Source: Sphingomonas crocodyli
Lineage (GTDB): Bacteria > Pseudomonadota > Alphaproteobacteria > Sphingomonadales > Sphingomonadaceae
NCBI RefSeq assembly: GCF_004005865.1
Contig: NZ_SACN01000001.1
Coordinates: forward strand, 1,178,001-1,242,000
Direction of reading: 5' to 3'
DNA: 64,000 nt
This document shows, in pieces, positions 1 to 8,236 of this stretch. Position numbers and translations under genes: made by a program. The notes beneath the pieces were generated by a model, which searched no databases, was not told the DNA's origin, and worked only from the letters and a program-made list of their open reading frames with translations. Each line of letters opens with the position of its first letter. The first letter of the stretch is position 1.

Positions 1-2
1 CC

Positions 3-1109
3 CGTTGTCTCGGCAAGACTCAAAATTATGACAATCGATTTGATGAATTGCTTGAAGTGTTGAAGCCAGCACGCGCGGACGGCTTGATTGATGTGGTTTC
101 GACTTACGACCTTCAGACAGAAAAGCAATTTACAATCGGCGCAGTTTTAATGGGAGATTATTCATTAAACCCGGAATTTATGCTGTGGAGCTATCGGAAT
201 GTTGGGCGTGATAATGATGTTCTTGTTGCCGCCGTTAGTGGCGATAAAGAGCTTATGTCGTTGCCTGATGAGCTAATACAGGAACTTGCGGCTCCGAATG
301 GCTGGGCTGATAATAGGATAAATGATGATCCTCAACTGCCAGATTTGCAGGGAAATCTAGAGCGCGAGCAACTGCGGGAGGTGCTATCCCAAATTGCGAG
401 GGGTCGGATTGCCTCGACTATGAAAGCGATTGGATATTGTGCGGCGAAGGATTTGGTGCCGGTATTCGCGGGTGATCAGCCCAGTAGAATTGCAGGGTCT
501 TTTGCGCGCAGGGCGGCAGATGTCATCGACATTGTAGCGGAAGATGATCCGCATTGGCTGTTGCGTAACAGGGTTTTGAACATCGCTCACGGAGAATATC
601 TCAACGAAGAGGTGCTCCAGAAGATGTCGATTGATGACGTTTTGAAGCTACGCACGTCGGCGTGGGGACGGCAGGCCGAAGGAAGAGATGACCTTCTACG
701 CTCTGTAAGCGATCTTGCGAAACTCGGCGGAGATTCCGAGGCGTTTGACAAAACGGTTGCAGATCGGATCAACGATTATCGTTTGCGGTCAGCCGAAGTC
801 GAAAAGCAGCGTAGGGGACTCCAGTTCAAGACGAACTGCGAGCTTGTTAAAGGGACCGCTGGAACGATGAGTTCCATCCTTGTGCCGGGCGCAGCTGCCG
901 GATTCCTGGGGCACATGCAATCTGCAATAGGCGCAGCTACGCTGCTTCTTGCTGGCTGCATGTGGTCGGTTGGGAAAATTCAAGATCGGCGAGAGGCGCG
1001 CGAGGCCCTAACTAACGCAGAGGAAGATATCGGCGGTGATATCTGCTTGGGTCTCCACTCATTTTATCACCAGATCGCGCACGCTGTAAAAAGCGATGTT
1101 GTTTTCTGA
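3..1109 (+). CDS. Hypothetical protein, 5' end outside window
   Basis: The frame is open from the first full codon of the window with no stop, so the gene very likely starts to the left; the first internal start would be TTG at 48. At least 368 residues are encoded. The N-terminal two thirds are soluble and acidic, rich in Asp, Glu and Leu with no motif I recognise. Near the C-terminus (about 85 residues before the end) come two weakly hydrophobic stretches rich in Gly/Ala, then a charged tail. Codon use is clearly AT-richer than every neighbour (many TTG, GAT and AAA codons), which suggests horizontal transfer. The gene is followed by about 60 empty bases and then a convergent operon. No function is assigned. 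Confidence 0.75.
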   Translation, partial: RCLGKTQNYDNRFDELLEVLKPARADGLIDVVSTYDLQTEKQFTIGAVLMGDYSLNPEFMLWSYRNVGRDNDVLVAAVSGDKELMSLPDELIQELAAPNGWADNRINDDPQLPDLQGNLEREQLREVLSQIARGRIASTMKAIGYCAAKDLVPVFAGDQPSRIAGSFARRAADVIDIVAEDDPHWLLRNRVLNIAHGEYLNEEVLQKMSIDDVLKLRTSAWGRQAEGRDDLLRSVSDLAKLGGDSEAFDKTVADRINDYRLRSAEVEKQRRGLQFKTNCELVKGTAGTMSSILVPGAAAGFLGHMQSAIGAATLLLAGCMWSVGKIQDRREAREALTNAEEDIGGDICLGLHSFYHQIAHAVKSDVVF

Positions 1110-1170
1110 TCATGTTTGATCGTGTGAATGTAGTTCATTGCGTGTAGGCCGCGTTGGTGATGCGTTGTCC

Positions 1171-1608
1171 CTAAATCCCCGCCAACTTCCGTAGCGCCTC
1201 GATGCTCTCCGCCTGCTTCACGCCCGCATCGTCGAGTTTGGCCGCGCCCATCTGCGCCAGCCAGTCCTCCGCTTCCGCCATCGACATGAACACGCGCAGG
1301 CGGGGGTGGCGTTGGGTGCGGGAGGCTTGTTCGTAATTCTCGGGGCTGCCGACGACGATCGCCGCGTAACCCGTCGTCATCGCCATACCGGCCTGCATGA
1401 TCGCGACGAATTGTTCGTTCACATCCTCATGCTGGAGCGGGAAATCGAGCGATTCCACGAGGACGTCGAAATCGCCGGTGGTCAGCGCGCCGCGCTGCGC
1501 CGCGCTCAGCAGGGCGGCGCCCAGCGCGGGAACGTCCTCCATCTCGTACAGCCCCTCCACGCTGATGCGCAGGATGTTGGCGTCGGCATCGTGAACGAAG
1601 CTGAACAT
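1171..1608 (-). CDS. STAS/SpoIIAA-like domain protein
   Basis: 145-residue soluble protein starting at ATG 1608, whose A is shared with the TGA of the upstream membrane gene (TGATG), so the two are translationally coupled. The layout (an N-terminal strand pair, a helix around residues 25-40, a 'DVLVESLDFP' strand, then a helix and an 'AAIVVGSPENYE' strand) resembles the SpoIIAA/STAS-like fold, and it ends in a Leu/Ala helix. It resembles the protein at 41417-41845 in length and order of elements. Such proteins bind partners or small ligands rather than catalyse. The partner here is presumably the membrane protein it is coupled to. The fold call is inference from pattern, not from a search. 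Confidence 0.7.
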   Translation of the reverse strand: MFSFVHDADANILRISVEGLYEMEDVPALGAALLSAAQRGALTTGDFDVLVESLDFPLQHEDVNEQFVAIMQAGMAMTTGYAAIVVGSPENYEQASRTQRHPRLRVFMSMAEAEDWLAQMGAAKLDDAGVKQAESIEALRKLAGI

Positions 1609-2159
1609 CAGTAATTCATCGCGAACTGGCCGACGAACAGCACGAAGCTGAAGATCAGGCCGCCCAGCAGGACGCGATAGGCGTAGCCGAGCAGCCGATA
1701 CTTCTTGCGCGCGAGGACGCGGCCATTCTGGTAGATATCGTGCGCGAAGGCGGCATAGACGACGTCGCTGTCGCCGACCGAATCCAGGATCATCTGCACA
1801 TATTGCTCCTCGGTCAGTTGGGTGAAGCTGCCGAAGAACAGCATGTTGGCGGGGCCGTCCGCCTTGGGCGGAACCTTGGTCGAGGGGAGGACCGCCAGCA
1901 CCGCGAGCAGCGCGGCGACGAAGGCCGATGCGCCGAGGACGAGAAGCGCGAGCGGCGCGCCGCCTTTCGAGTTCACCATGCCGATCGTGATCGTGAAGAT
2001 CACGAAGGTGGCGCCCATCAGCATGCTCGCCTTCTGATCGGCCATCTGGCTCAACTGATACTGGATCTGCTGGGTGGTGCGCAGCAGGTGGACCGCGTCG
2101 GGCGCGAACGTGCCCTTCGGTTTCGGACGTGGCGGTTCGTCGTCGCGGCTCATTTTCAT
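1608..2159 (-). CDS. Pycsar effector-type membrane protein (PycTM/DUF5706-like)
   Basis: 183-residue membrane protein. After a Pro/Lys-rich N-terminus and a helix with the 'ADQKASMLMGA' motif come two transmembrane helices (about residues 45-62 and 70-90), a soluble loop with an 'FFGSFTQLTEEQY' segment, a 'KKYRLLGYAYRVL' motif and a final transmembrane helix. This order is typical of the Pycsar TM effector domain, in which cyclic-pyrimidine signalling triggers membrane damage during phage infection. No uridylate or cytidylate cyclase lies in the window, so it may be an orphan effector or a housekeeping relative, as many alphaproteobacterial copies seem to be. The first gene of a two-gene operon; a second possible ATG lies two codons downstream. 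Confidence 0.75.
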   Translation of the reverse strand: MKMSRDDEPPRPKPKGTFAPDAVHLLRTTQQIQYQLSQMADQKASMLMGATFVIFTITIGMVNSKGGAPLALLVLGASAFVAALLAVLAVLPSTKVPPKADGPANMLFFGSFTQLTEEQYVQMILDSVGDSDVVYAAFAHDIYQNGRVLARKKYRLLGYAYRVLLGGLIFSFVLFVGQFAMNY

Positions 2160-2229
2160 CCCCAGGCCAATCCCCCCGGATTGTTACGCGAACGATGGCA
2201 CTTCTTTCCCTTTCCGTCACCCCTGCTCC

Positions 2230-2311
2230 GTCACCCCCGCGAAGGCGGGGGCCTATCCGAAGCTTTCGCTTGCGGAGAGACTGGATGGGTTCCCGCCTTC
2301 GCGGGAATGAC
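2230..2311. repeat. Intergenic palindromic repeat, family D
   Basis: About 82 bp bounded by GTCACCCCCGCGAAGGCGGG and its near-complement ending in GGGAATGAC. It can fold into one long hairpin in either strand. Single copy in this window, placed between the Pycsar-like operon start and repeat family B. Confidence 0.7.
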
Positions 2312-2338
2312 GGAGAGGGCCGCCCGTCCCCCCAACCT

Positions 2339-2446
2339 CGTCATTGCGAGCAGAGCGAAGCAATCCAGGCCCGCACGAGAGTATGTCGCGACCCACTCCC
2401 GTGCGGGCCTGGATTGCCGCGTCGCCTGCGGCTCCTCGCAATGACG
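2339..2446. repeat. Intergenic palindromic repeat, family B copy 1
   Basis: 108 bp with ends CGTCATTGCGAG and CTCGCAATGACG as perfect inverted repeats and a second inner inverted pair around CAATCCAGGCCCGCAC. Five more copies lie at 13353, 54110, 55865, 60894 and 63777. It forms a long cruciform/hairpin and contains no ORF of note. Confidence 0.9.
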
Positions 2447-2551
2447 AGGTGGGGAGGCGGGGGCGGATTATATGGCGGAAGGTCGTCTTAGCGCCCCGAT
2501 CCCGCCGCATTCGCTTGGCAATCCCGGCACGACCATCCTAAAGGACGCCCC

Positions 2552-2794
2552 ATGAGCGACAGAGACGAGATTTTCGAAACGGTGGCCGAGCAGATCGCGC
2601 CGTTCAACAAGAAGGGCATCAAGCTCACCGACGCGACGACCTTCGCGGGCGATCTCGAATGGGACAGCCTGACCGTGATGGATTTCGTCGCCGCGATCGA
2701 GGACGAGTTCGACATCATCATCACGATGAACATGCAGGCCGAAATCGAAACCGTCGGCCAGCTGGTCGATGCGGTCGCCAAGCTCAAGGACTGA
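2552..2794 (+). CDS. Acyl carrier protein of the sphingolipid pathway
   Basis: 80-residue acidic acyl carrier protein. The phosphopantetheine site is Ser39 in the 'WDSLTVMDF' motif, followed by the usual acidic helix 'AIEDEFDI'. It ends 9 bases before the serine palmitoyltransferase start, so the two are co-transcribed. A dedicated ACP next to spt is the arrangement known from Caulobacter and Sphingomonas, where it carries the acyl chain used for the long-chain base. The start ATG follows an 'AAAGGAC' ribosome site. It is distinct from the fatty-acid-synthesis AcpP, which would carry a DSLD motif rather than DSLT. Confidence 0.93.
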   Translation: MSDRDEIFETVAEQIAPFNKKGIKLTDATTFAGDLEWDSLTVMDFVAAIEDEFDIIITMNMQAEIETVGQLVDAVAKLKD

Positions 2795-2803
2795 CAGAAG
2801 CCC

Positions 2804-4006
2804 GTGGTCGATCTTTTCACGAAATTCGATCCGCTGATCAACGAGCGCGAGGCGCTGCTCGCCACCGGTGTCCGCGATCCTTATGCGATCGTGATGGACA
2901 AGGTGCTGTCGCCCACCGAGGCGATGATCAACGGCAAGCGCACCATCCTGCTCGGCACCTATAATTATATGGGGATGACGTTCGATCCGGACGTGATCGC
3001 CGCGGGCAAGGCCGCGCTCGACAAATTCGGGTCGGGCACGACGGGCAGCCGCGTTCTGAACGGCACCTATTCGGGCCACAAGGACTGCGAAGACGCGCTC
3101 AAGGAATATTATGGCGTCGATCACGCCATCGTCTTTTCGACCGGATATCAGGCCAATCTGGGCATGATTTCCGCGCTGGCGGGCAAGGGGGATTACATCA
3201 TCCTCGACGCCGACAGCCATGCGTCGATCTATGACGGCTGCGCGATGGGCAAGGCCGAGGTCGTCCGGTTCCGCCACAACAGCGTCGAGGATCTCGACAA
3301 GCGTCTGGGCCGCCTGCCTGCGGAGGCCGGCAAGCTGGTGGTGCTGGAAGGCGTCTATTCGATGCTGGGCGATGTCGCGCCGCTGCCGGAGATGGTGGCG
3401 GTCGCCAAGAAGCACGGCGCGATGATCCTGTGCGATGAGGCGCACGGCATGGGCTTTTTCGGCCCCAACGGCCGCGGCGTCTATGAAGAGATGGGGTGCG
3501 AGAAGGATATCGACTTCGTCGTCGGCACCTTCTCCAAATCGGTCGGCACGGTCGGCGGCTTCTGCGTTTCGAACCATCCGAAGTTCGAAGTGATGCGGCT
3601 GGTGTCGCGCCCGTATATCTTCACGGCATCGCTGCCGCCGTCGGTGGTCGCGACCGCCGCGACCTCGATCCGCAAGCTGATGCATGCGGGCGAAAAGCGC
3701 GCGCATCTGTGGAAGAATTCGAAGCGGCTCCATCAGGGGCTGCGCGACATGGGCTACAAGCTGGGCACCGAGAGCGCGCAATCGGCGATCATCGCGGTGA
3801 TCCTGACCGACATGGCGCAGGCCGTGTCGCTGTGGCAGGGCCTGCTGGAGGCGGGGCTTTACGTGAACACGGCCCGCCCGCCCGCGACGCCCGCCGGCAT
3901 GTTCCTGCTCCGCTGCTCGCTGTGCGCGGAACATACCGACGAGCAGGTCGGCGAGATCCTGGGCATGTTCGAACGCGCAGGGCGCGCGACGGGGGTTATT
4001 CCCTGA
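2804..4006 (+). CDS. spt: Serine palmitoyltransferase
   Basis: 400-residue soluble PLP enzyme of the alpha-oxoamine synthase family. It condenses L-serine with an acyl thioester to give 3-keto-sphinganine, the first step of sphingolipid synthesis. The Schiff-base lysine is Lys245 in 'GTFSKSVG'; Asp211 ('CDEAHGMG') contacts the PLP nitrogen and His139 ('DADSHASIYDG') stacks on the ring. These positions are each exactly 20 less than Lys265, Asp231 and His159 as I remember them for the Sphingomonas paucimobilis enzyme, so this copy has a shorter N-terminus. The start is GTG 2804; the preceding bases hold only a weak ribosome site, consistent with coupling to the ACP gene 9 bases upstream. Confidence 0.96.
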   Translation: MVDLFTKFDPLINEREALLATGVRDPYAIVMDKVLSPTEAMINGKRTILLGTYNYMGMTFDPDVIAAGKAALDKFGSGTTGSRVLNGTYSGHKDCEDALKEYYGVDHAIVFSTGYQANLGMISALAGKGDYIILDADSHASIYDGCAMGKAEVVRFRHNSVEDLDKRLGRLPAEAGKLVVLEGVYSMLGDVAPLPEMVAVAKKHGAMILCDEAHGMGFFGPNGRGVYEEMGCEKDIDFVVGTFSKSVGTVGGFCVSNHPKFEVMRLVSRPYIFTASLPPSVVATAATSIRKLMHAGEKRAHLWKNSKRLHQGLRDMGYKLGTESAQSAIIAVILTDMAQAVSLWQGLLEAGLYVNTARPPATPAGMFLLRCSLCAEHTDEQVGEILGMFERAGRATGVIP

Positions 4007-4014
4007 GCCTTTAA

Positions 4015-4141
4015 ATCCTCCCCCGGAGGGGGAGGGGGACCGCGAAGCGGTGGAGGGGTAGCAAGAGGCTGGGCGTATCGCTGCCGACCAATACCCCTCC
4101 GTCAGTCCTTCGGCCTGCCACCTCCCCCTCCGGGGGAGGAT
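4015..4141. repeat. Intergenic palindromic repeat, family A copy 1
   Basis: About 127 bp bounded by ATCCTCCCCCGG and CCGGGGGAGGAT, with inner hairpins around GACCGCGAAGCGGT. It starts 9 bases after the spt stop codon. Related copies are at 6213, 11193, 16702, 61869, 62857 and 63901. Confidence 0.9.
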
Positions 4142-4218
4142 CTAGGGCCGCAGTGCCGTTCGTCGAACTCCCTCCAATCCGTACTGGTCCCAAAGCTGGG
4201 ACGTGCTAAACTGTGCGC

Positions 4219-6204
4219 ATGGCGACATTTTCCCCCGCCGCGATCGATAAGGGACTTCCGCCCGCCCTGTTGCGGCTGGCGGCGGCGATCATCGCGGCGT
4301 TGGCGGTGGTGGGGCTGCTGCTCGCGGTCGTCACGATGGTCGCGCGGTCGAATGCCGAACGCGATCTGGCGCTCAAGCGCGAACAGCATAGCCGCGACGT
4401 GATGGTGCTCACCCGCTCGCTCGACGCATCGATCGCGCGGGCGGAGGCGGCGCTGGGCCGCTATGTGGTGAGTTCGGATCGGCGCACCGGCACGATCTTC
4501 TACGACGAATGGCGCCGTGCGAAGGCGCAGCTCAAGCAGTTGCGCGATCTGACCGCTGACGAACCCGAACAGACCGCTCTGGTCGACCGGCTCGGCAACG
4601 TGCTGGCCGATCGCGAGCGCGAGTTGGCGGCGGCGGCGGCCTTCGCGAATGTGAAGAAGGGCTGGTACGCGGTCGGCCAGTTCAGCAAGGCGGGCAGCTC
4701 GATCAATGTCGAGCGAATCACGCGCCTGTTGGCCGAGATTGCGGGCAATGAGCGCGAACGGCTGGCCGATCGATCGCAGGCGACGATCTTTTCGGGCGAG
4801 CGGGCGAACAATTTCTCGACCTTGCTGTCGGTGCTGGGGCTGGGGATGGTCGCGGCGGCGCTGCTGCTCGGCTGGCTCGCGGCGGCGGCGGCCTCCGGGC
4901 GGCGATCGGCCGATGCGCTGGCGGAGGCGGAGGGCGATCGCGCAACCGCGCTCGAAACCGCCGTCGCCGAACGGACGCGCGAACTGCGTGAGGCCAATGC
5001 GCAGCTGAAGGAAGAGGCCGAGACGCGCGCCCGCGCCGAGGCGCAGCTAGCGCAGGCGCAGAAGATGGAGGCGGTCGGCCAACTGACCGGCGGCATCGCG
5101 CATGATTTCAACAATATGCTCGCGGTCGTCGTCGGCGGGATCGACATGGCGCGGCGCAAGTTCGCGCAAGGGTCTGCCGAAACCGGCCAATATCTCGAAA
5201 GCGCGATGGAGGGGGCCGATCGCGCCTCCGCACTCACGCGCCGCCTGCTGTCCTTCGCGCGCGCCGAGCCTTTGCTGCCCGACAGCGTGCAGCCCGATCG
5301 GCTGGTGCAGGGGATGACCGACCTGCTCGATCGCACGCTGGGCGAGCGGATCGTGGTGCATACGTCGGCGGGCAGCCGGGTGTGGCCGATCTGGGTCGAC
5401 CGGCATCAGCTGGAAAATGCGATCCTCAACCTGGCCGTCAACGCGCGCGACGCGATGGAGGGGGAGGGGCGGCTCGACATCGACGTGCGCAATATCAGCG
5501 TGGGCGATGGCGAGGCGGTGCCCGCGGGCGATTATGCGCGCATCGCCGTCACCGATACGGGCAGCGGGATGAGCGAGGCGGTGCGCGCCCGCGCCTTCGA
5601 ACCCTTCTTCACCACCAAGCCGGCGGGCAAGGGGACGGGGCTGGGCCTCAGCCAGATTTTCGGCCTCGTCCGCCAGTCGGGCGGGGATATTCGCATCGAA
5701 TCCGAACCGGGGCGCGGCACGACGATCTCGCTCTATTTCCCGCGCCACGCGGCGGCGGGCGCGGTGCGGCGCGAACGGACGATCCCGCCGATCGCGACCC
5801 TGCCGGGCGGCGGGACGCTCGACGTGCTGATGGTCGAGGATGACAGCCGCGTCCACGCCGCGACCCGCGCCGCGCTCACCGAACTCGGCCACCGCGTCAC
5901 CGGCTGCGCGAGCGGGCAGGAGGCGCTGGCGCTGCTCGACGGCGCGCTGCGCATCGACCTGTTGATGACCGACGTGATGATGCCTGGGATGACCGGGCCG
6001 GAACTGGTCGCCCGCGCGCATGACGTGCGCCCCGACGTCGCGGTTTTGTTCGTCACCGGCTATGTCGGCGAGGCGGGGCAGGCCGACGATTTTGCGGGGC
6101 ATGAGGTGCTGCGCAAACCCTTCACCGTCGCAGCGCTGGGCGGCGCGATCGACAAGACGATGGCGCGGCAGGTGACGGCGACGCCGGGCGTGGCGGCGGC
6201 TTAA
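4219..6204 (+). CDS. Hybrid sensor histidine kinase with C-terminal receiver
   Basis: 661 residues from ATG 4219 (a GTG two codons upstream is also possible). Order: transmembrane helix (about 18-40), a periplasmic all-helical CHASE3-like sensor (about 45-195), a second transmembrane helix (about 203-225), a coiled coil, a dimerisation domain with phospho-acceptor His295 in 'GGIAHDFNNML', an ATPase domain with N-box 'NLAVNARDAM', G1 'DTGSGM', F-box 'FEPFFTTK' and G2 'GTGLGLS', then a receiver (about 525-640) with 'VEDD' and 'LLMTDVMMPGM'. The input signal is unknown. It lies between spt and the lipid-kinase operon, so a link to envelope lipids is possible but not shown. No separate response regulator is adjacent. 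Confidence 0.9.
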   Translation: MATFSPAAIDKGLPPALLRLAAAIIAALAVVGLLLAVVTMVARSNAERDLALKREQHSRDVMVLTRSLDASIARAEAALGRYVVSSDRRTGTIFYDEWRRAKAQLKQLRDLTADEPEQTALVDRLGNVLADRERELAAAAAFANVKKGWYAVGQFSKAGSSINVERITRLLAEIAGNERERLADRSQATIFSGERANNFSTLLSVLGLGMVAAALLLGWLAAAAASGRRSADALAEAEGDRATALETAVAERTRELREANAQLKEEAETRARAEAQLAQAQKMEAVGQLTGGIAHDFNNMLAVVVGGIDMARRKFAQGSAETGQYLESAMEGADRASALTRRLLSFARAEPLLPDSVQPDRLVQGMTDLLDRTLGERIVVHTSAGSRVWPIWVDRHQLENAILNLAVNARDAMEGEGRLDIDVRNISVGDGEAVPAGDYARIAVTDTGSGMSEAVRARAFEPFFTTKPAGKGTGLGLSQIFGLVRQSGGDIRIESEPGRGTTISLYFPRHAAAGAVRRERTIPPIATLPGGGTLDVLMVEDDSRVHAATRAALTELGHRVTGCASGQEALALLDGALRIDLLMTDVMMPGMTGPELVARAHDVRPDVAVLFVTGYVGEAGQADDFAGHEVLRKPFTVAALGGAIDKTMARQVTATPGVAAA

Positions 6205-6212
6205 CCCTTAAA

Positions 6213-6343
6213 ATCCTCCCCCGGAGGGGGAGGGGGACCGGCATAGCCGGTGGAGGGGTATTCGCCACAAACGAAACCTCCGCTGCCGGCCAATACCTCT
6301 CCACCATCCTGCGGATGGTCCCCCTCTCCCTCCGGGAGAGGAT
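6213..6343. repeat. Intergenic palindromic repeat, family A copy 2
   Basis: About 131 bp filling the gap between two convergent genes; it begins 9 bases after one stop codon and its right end touches the stop codon of the other gene. Ends ATCCTCCCCCGG and the variant CCGGGAGAGGAT. Confidence 0.9.
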
Positions 6344-7266
6344 TATCTGACCGAACCCTTCATCAGCAGCTTGGGCAGCAGGCTGAGTGCGCCGAGGATC
6401 GGCCAGCGGCGTTGCCAGGGGCGGATGGTGATGGCGGCGTCGGCGTGGCGGTTGATCTTCCACGCGAGATAATCGATCCCGCCGGCATAGGTTGTCGTCG
6501 CCTTGGCAAGGCGGGCGAGGGTGAGCAGCTTGCCGTGGCGCTGGAGCTTCGTCCAACGACGATTGGCCGCCGTCGGCGAAAGGGCATCGGGCACTTCGCC
6601 ATTCGGGCCGATGCCCCGTCGCGCCGCGATTTGCGATCCAGCCGCCAGGCCGAAGCGTTCGTATCGATCAGGATCGGCATCGACGACGCTATTGTTCCGC
6701 CCCTTTCGCTCGGCCCGCAATTCGGCGCCGTAGGTAAGCTGAAAGCCGCGACGCCATACGTCCGCCATCTGATATTCGGTGCCGTGCCCCATCATCGGCA
6801 TCGTGAGTTCGAACAAGGTGACCGGCGCTTCCGATATCGCCGCCACCGCCGTCGCCCGCGCCGCATCGTCCGCCGCCCACACCAGTCGCGATGGCTGGGC
6901 AAAGCGCGCCCACACCGACACGCTCGACGCTTCCGGCCGGTTGAGCGCGGCGAAGTCGGCCTCGCTCAGCACCGCATATTTGGCGACCAGGCCATCATGT
7001 TCGAACGGGAAGACGTTGGGCGGGATCTGCTTGTTCGCCCACGCCAGCCAGCCGCCACTATAGGCGCTGCGATAATCCGACACGATCAGATAGAAATCGA
7101 GCATCAACCCGTCGAGCCGCGTCTCGCGCAGGCACGATCCGTAGAACAGCACCGCACGCGCGGCGTTCGGGTAGCGCGCGGCGATGGCGGCGGCCATCGC
7201 GGCCACGGCGGGTTCGACGGGCAGGGCCAGCTCCTCCGCGACCAGGGCGGAGAGGGGGGATGTCAC
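6343..7266 (-). CDS. Nucleotidyltransferase-fold protein of the sphingolipid cluster
   Basis: 307 residues from GTG 7266. Around residues 40-65 the segment 'VLFYGSCLRETRLDG' followed by 'LDFYLIVSDY' fits the nucleotidyltransferase signature: a GS pair followed by Asp residues on the next strand. The rest is helical, with no membrane segment. It starts 4 bases after the stop of the lipid kinase gene and is the last gene of a three-gene operon. From memory, the ceramide phosphoglycerate (cpg) genes of Caulobacter sit in the same place, between spt and the ceramide synthase gene, so a role in building a sphingolipid headgroup is a reasonable inference. The substrate is unknown. Confidence 0.8.
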   Translation of the reverse strand: MTSPLSALVAEELALPVEPAVAAMAAAIAARYPNAARAVLFYGSCLRETRLDGLMLDFYLIVSDYRSAYSGGWLAWANKQIPPNVFPFEHDGLVAKYAVLSEADFAALNRPEASSVSVWARFAQPSRLVWAADDAARATAVAAISEAPVTLFELTMPMMGHGTEYQMADVWRRGFQLTYGAELRAERKGRNNSVVDADPDRYERFGLAAGSQIAARRGIGPNGEVPDALSPTAANRRWTKLQRHGKLLTLARLAKATTTYAGGIDYLAWKINRHADAAITIRPWQRRWPILGALSLLPKLLMKGSVR

Positions 7267-7270
7267 GAAA

Positions 7271-8236
7271 TCAGGCCGCGAGCTTGACGAACGACACCGG
7301 CGCGGTCGGCTTCAGCACCAGCACGCCGCCGGCGACCGGCTGGAAGATTTCGCCGTCGAGAATCACCGACGAACGATCGCCTTCGATCCGGATCTCGTCG
7401 CCCTGCTGGATGTGGACACCCTGCATCCGGTTGCGGCCGATCATACCGAACAGGCTGGCGCCCAGCGCACGCAGTAGCGCCATCGGGGTCTGTTCGACCG
7501 CGATCATCTGCAGCATGCCGTTGGTGGTGCGGCCGATATCGCTGCCCAGCAGCAAGCGGTGAAGCGTGGTGACGATCAGCACCGCGAACTTCCCCTGCAA
7601 CTGGCCCTGGCGAACCATCGTCACCTTCATCTGGGTCGCGCGCGGCGGCAGGAAGGCGGCGCGGATGTTGAGCACCAGCGCCATCATCACCGCGATGGCG
7701 GTGATGACGTGGCTCAGCCCGTTGGGCAGGCCCAGCGGATAGATCTTGTTGCGGCAATAGAGGATCGAGTCGGCCAGACCCGCACCGCCCAGGAACATGC
7801 CCAACACCGGCTTGCCGGTCTCATGCCCCGACAAGGCGATCAGTTCGCGCACGACGACATGATCGCCCATGTCGCTACGGGCGATTTCCAGCACGCGCTT
7901 GAGAGCATCGATCGGATCGCCGACCGCGCCCAGATCGAGCGCGATCAGGTTGGTCTTGCCGTTGGGCAGAACCGCGACGGGAGGCGGCGAACCATCAAAA
8001 TGGCCACCCAGATAGAGTTCGGTCAGCGCCGCCTGCACCGTGCCGTCGCCGCCGTTGACGACCAGCACCTTGGGCTTGACGCGCGCAATGGTGCGCAGCG
8101 CCTCACCGATCTGCTCGACGCTTTCGACTTCGTAATGGAAGACTTCGCTATGCTGGGCGCAGAAGCTCCGCACCCGCGGCAACAGATGCTTGTTGCCCGT
8201 CGACCGCGGGTTGGACAGGAGCGCGACTTCGACCAT
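7271..8236 (-). CDS. Diacylglycerol kinase-family lipid kinase, probable ceramide kinase
   Basis: 321 residues with the DAGK/LCB5 catalytic core: 'ALLSNPRSTGN' at the N-terminus, the nucleotide-binding 'VVNGGDGTVQAAL' (about 55-67) and 'VAVLPNGKTNLIALD' (about 86-100), then the beta-sandwich C-terminal domain. It would phosphorylate a lipid hydroxyl using ATP at the inner membrane. In Caulobacter a kinase of this family encoded beside spt (CpgB) phosphorylates ceramide; the equivalent position here makes ceramide the likely substrate. The normal family motif is GGDGT.N; here the residue after the spacer is Gln rather than Asn, a small deviation. The ATG overlaps the upstream TGA by one base (TGATG), so expression is coupled to the DUF2141 gene. 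Confidence 0.88.
   Translation of the reverse strand: MVEVALLSNPRSTGNKHLLPRVRSFCAQHSEVFHYEVESVEQIGEALRTIARVKPKVLVVNGGDGTVQAALTELYLGGHFDGSPPPVAVLPNGKTNLIALDLGAVGDPIDALKRVLEIARSDMGDHVVVRELIALSGHETGKPVLGMFLGGAGLADSILYCRNKIYPLGLPNGLSHVITAIAVMMALVLNIRAAFLPPRATQMKVTMVRQGQLQGKFAVLIVTTLHRLLLGSDIGRTTNGMLQMIAVEQTPMALLRALGASLFGMIGRNRMQGVHIQQGDEIRIEGDRSSVILDGEIFQPVAGGVLVLKPTAPVSFVKLAA

Noticed and set aside
1171-2220. A single 349-residue minus-strand gene or a frameshifted fusion
   Set aside because: The N-terminal part is an out-of-frame reading of the PycTM-like gene; the true layout is two genes coupled by TGATG at 1608.
2468-3934. 488-codon ORF opposite ACP and spt
   Set aside because: Antisense shadow; spt catalytic residues are intact on the plus strand.
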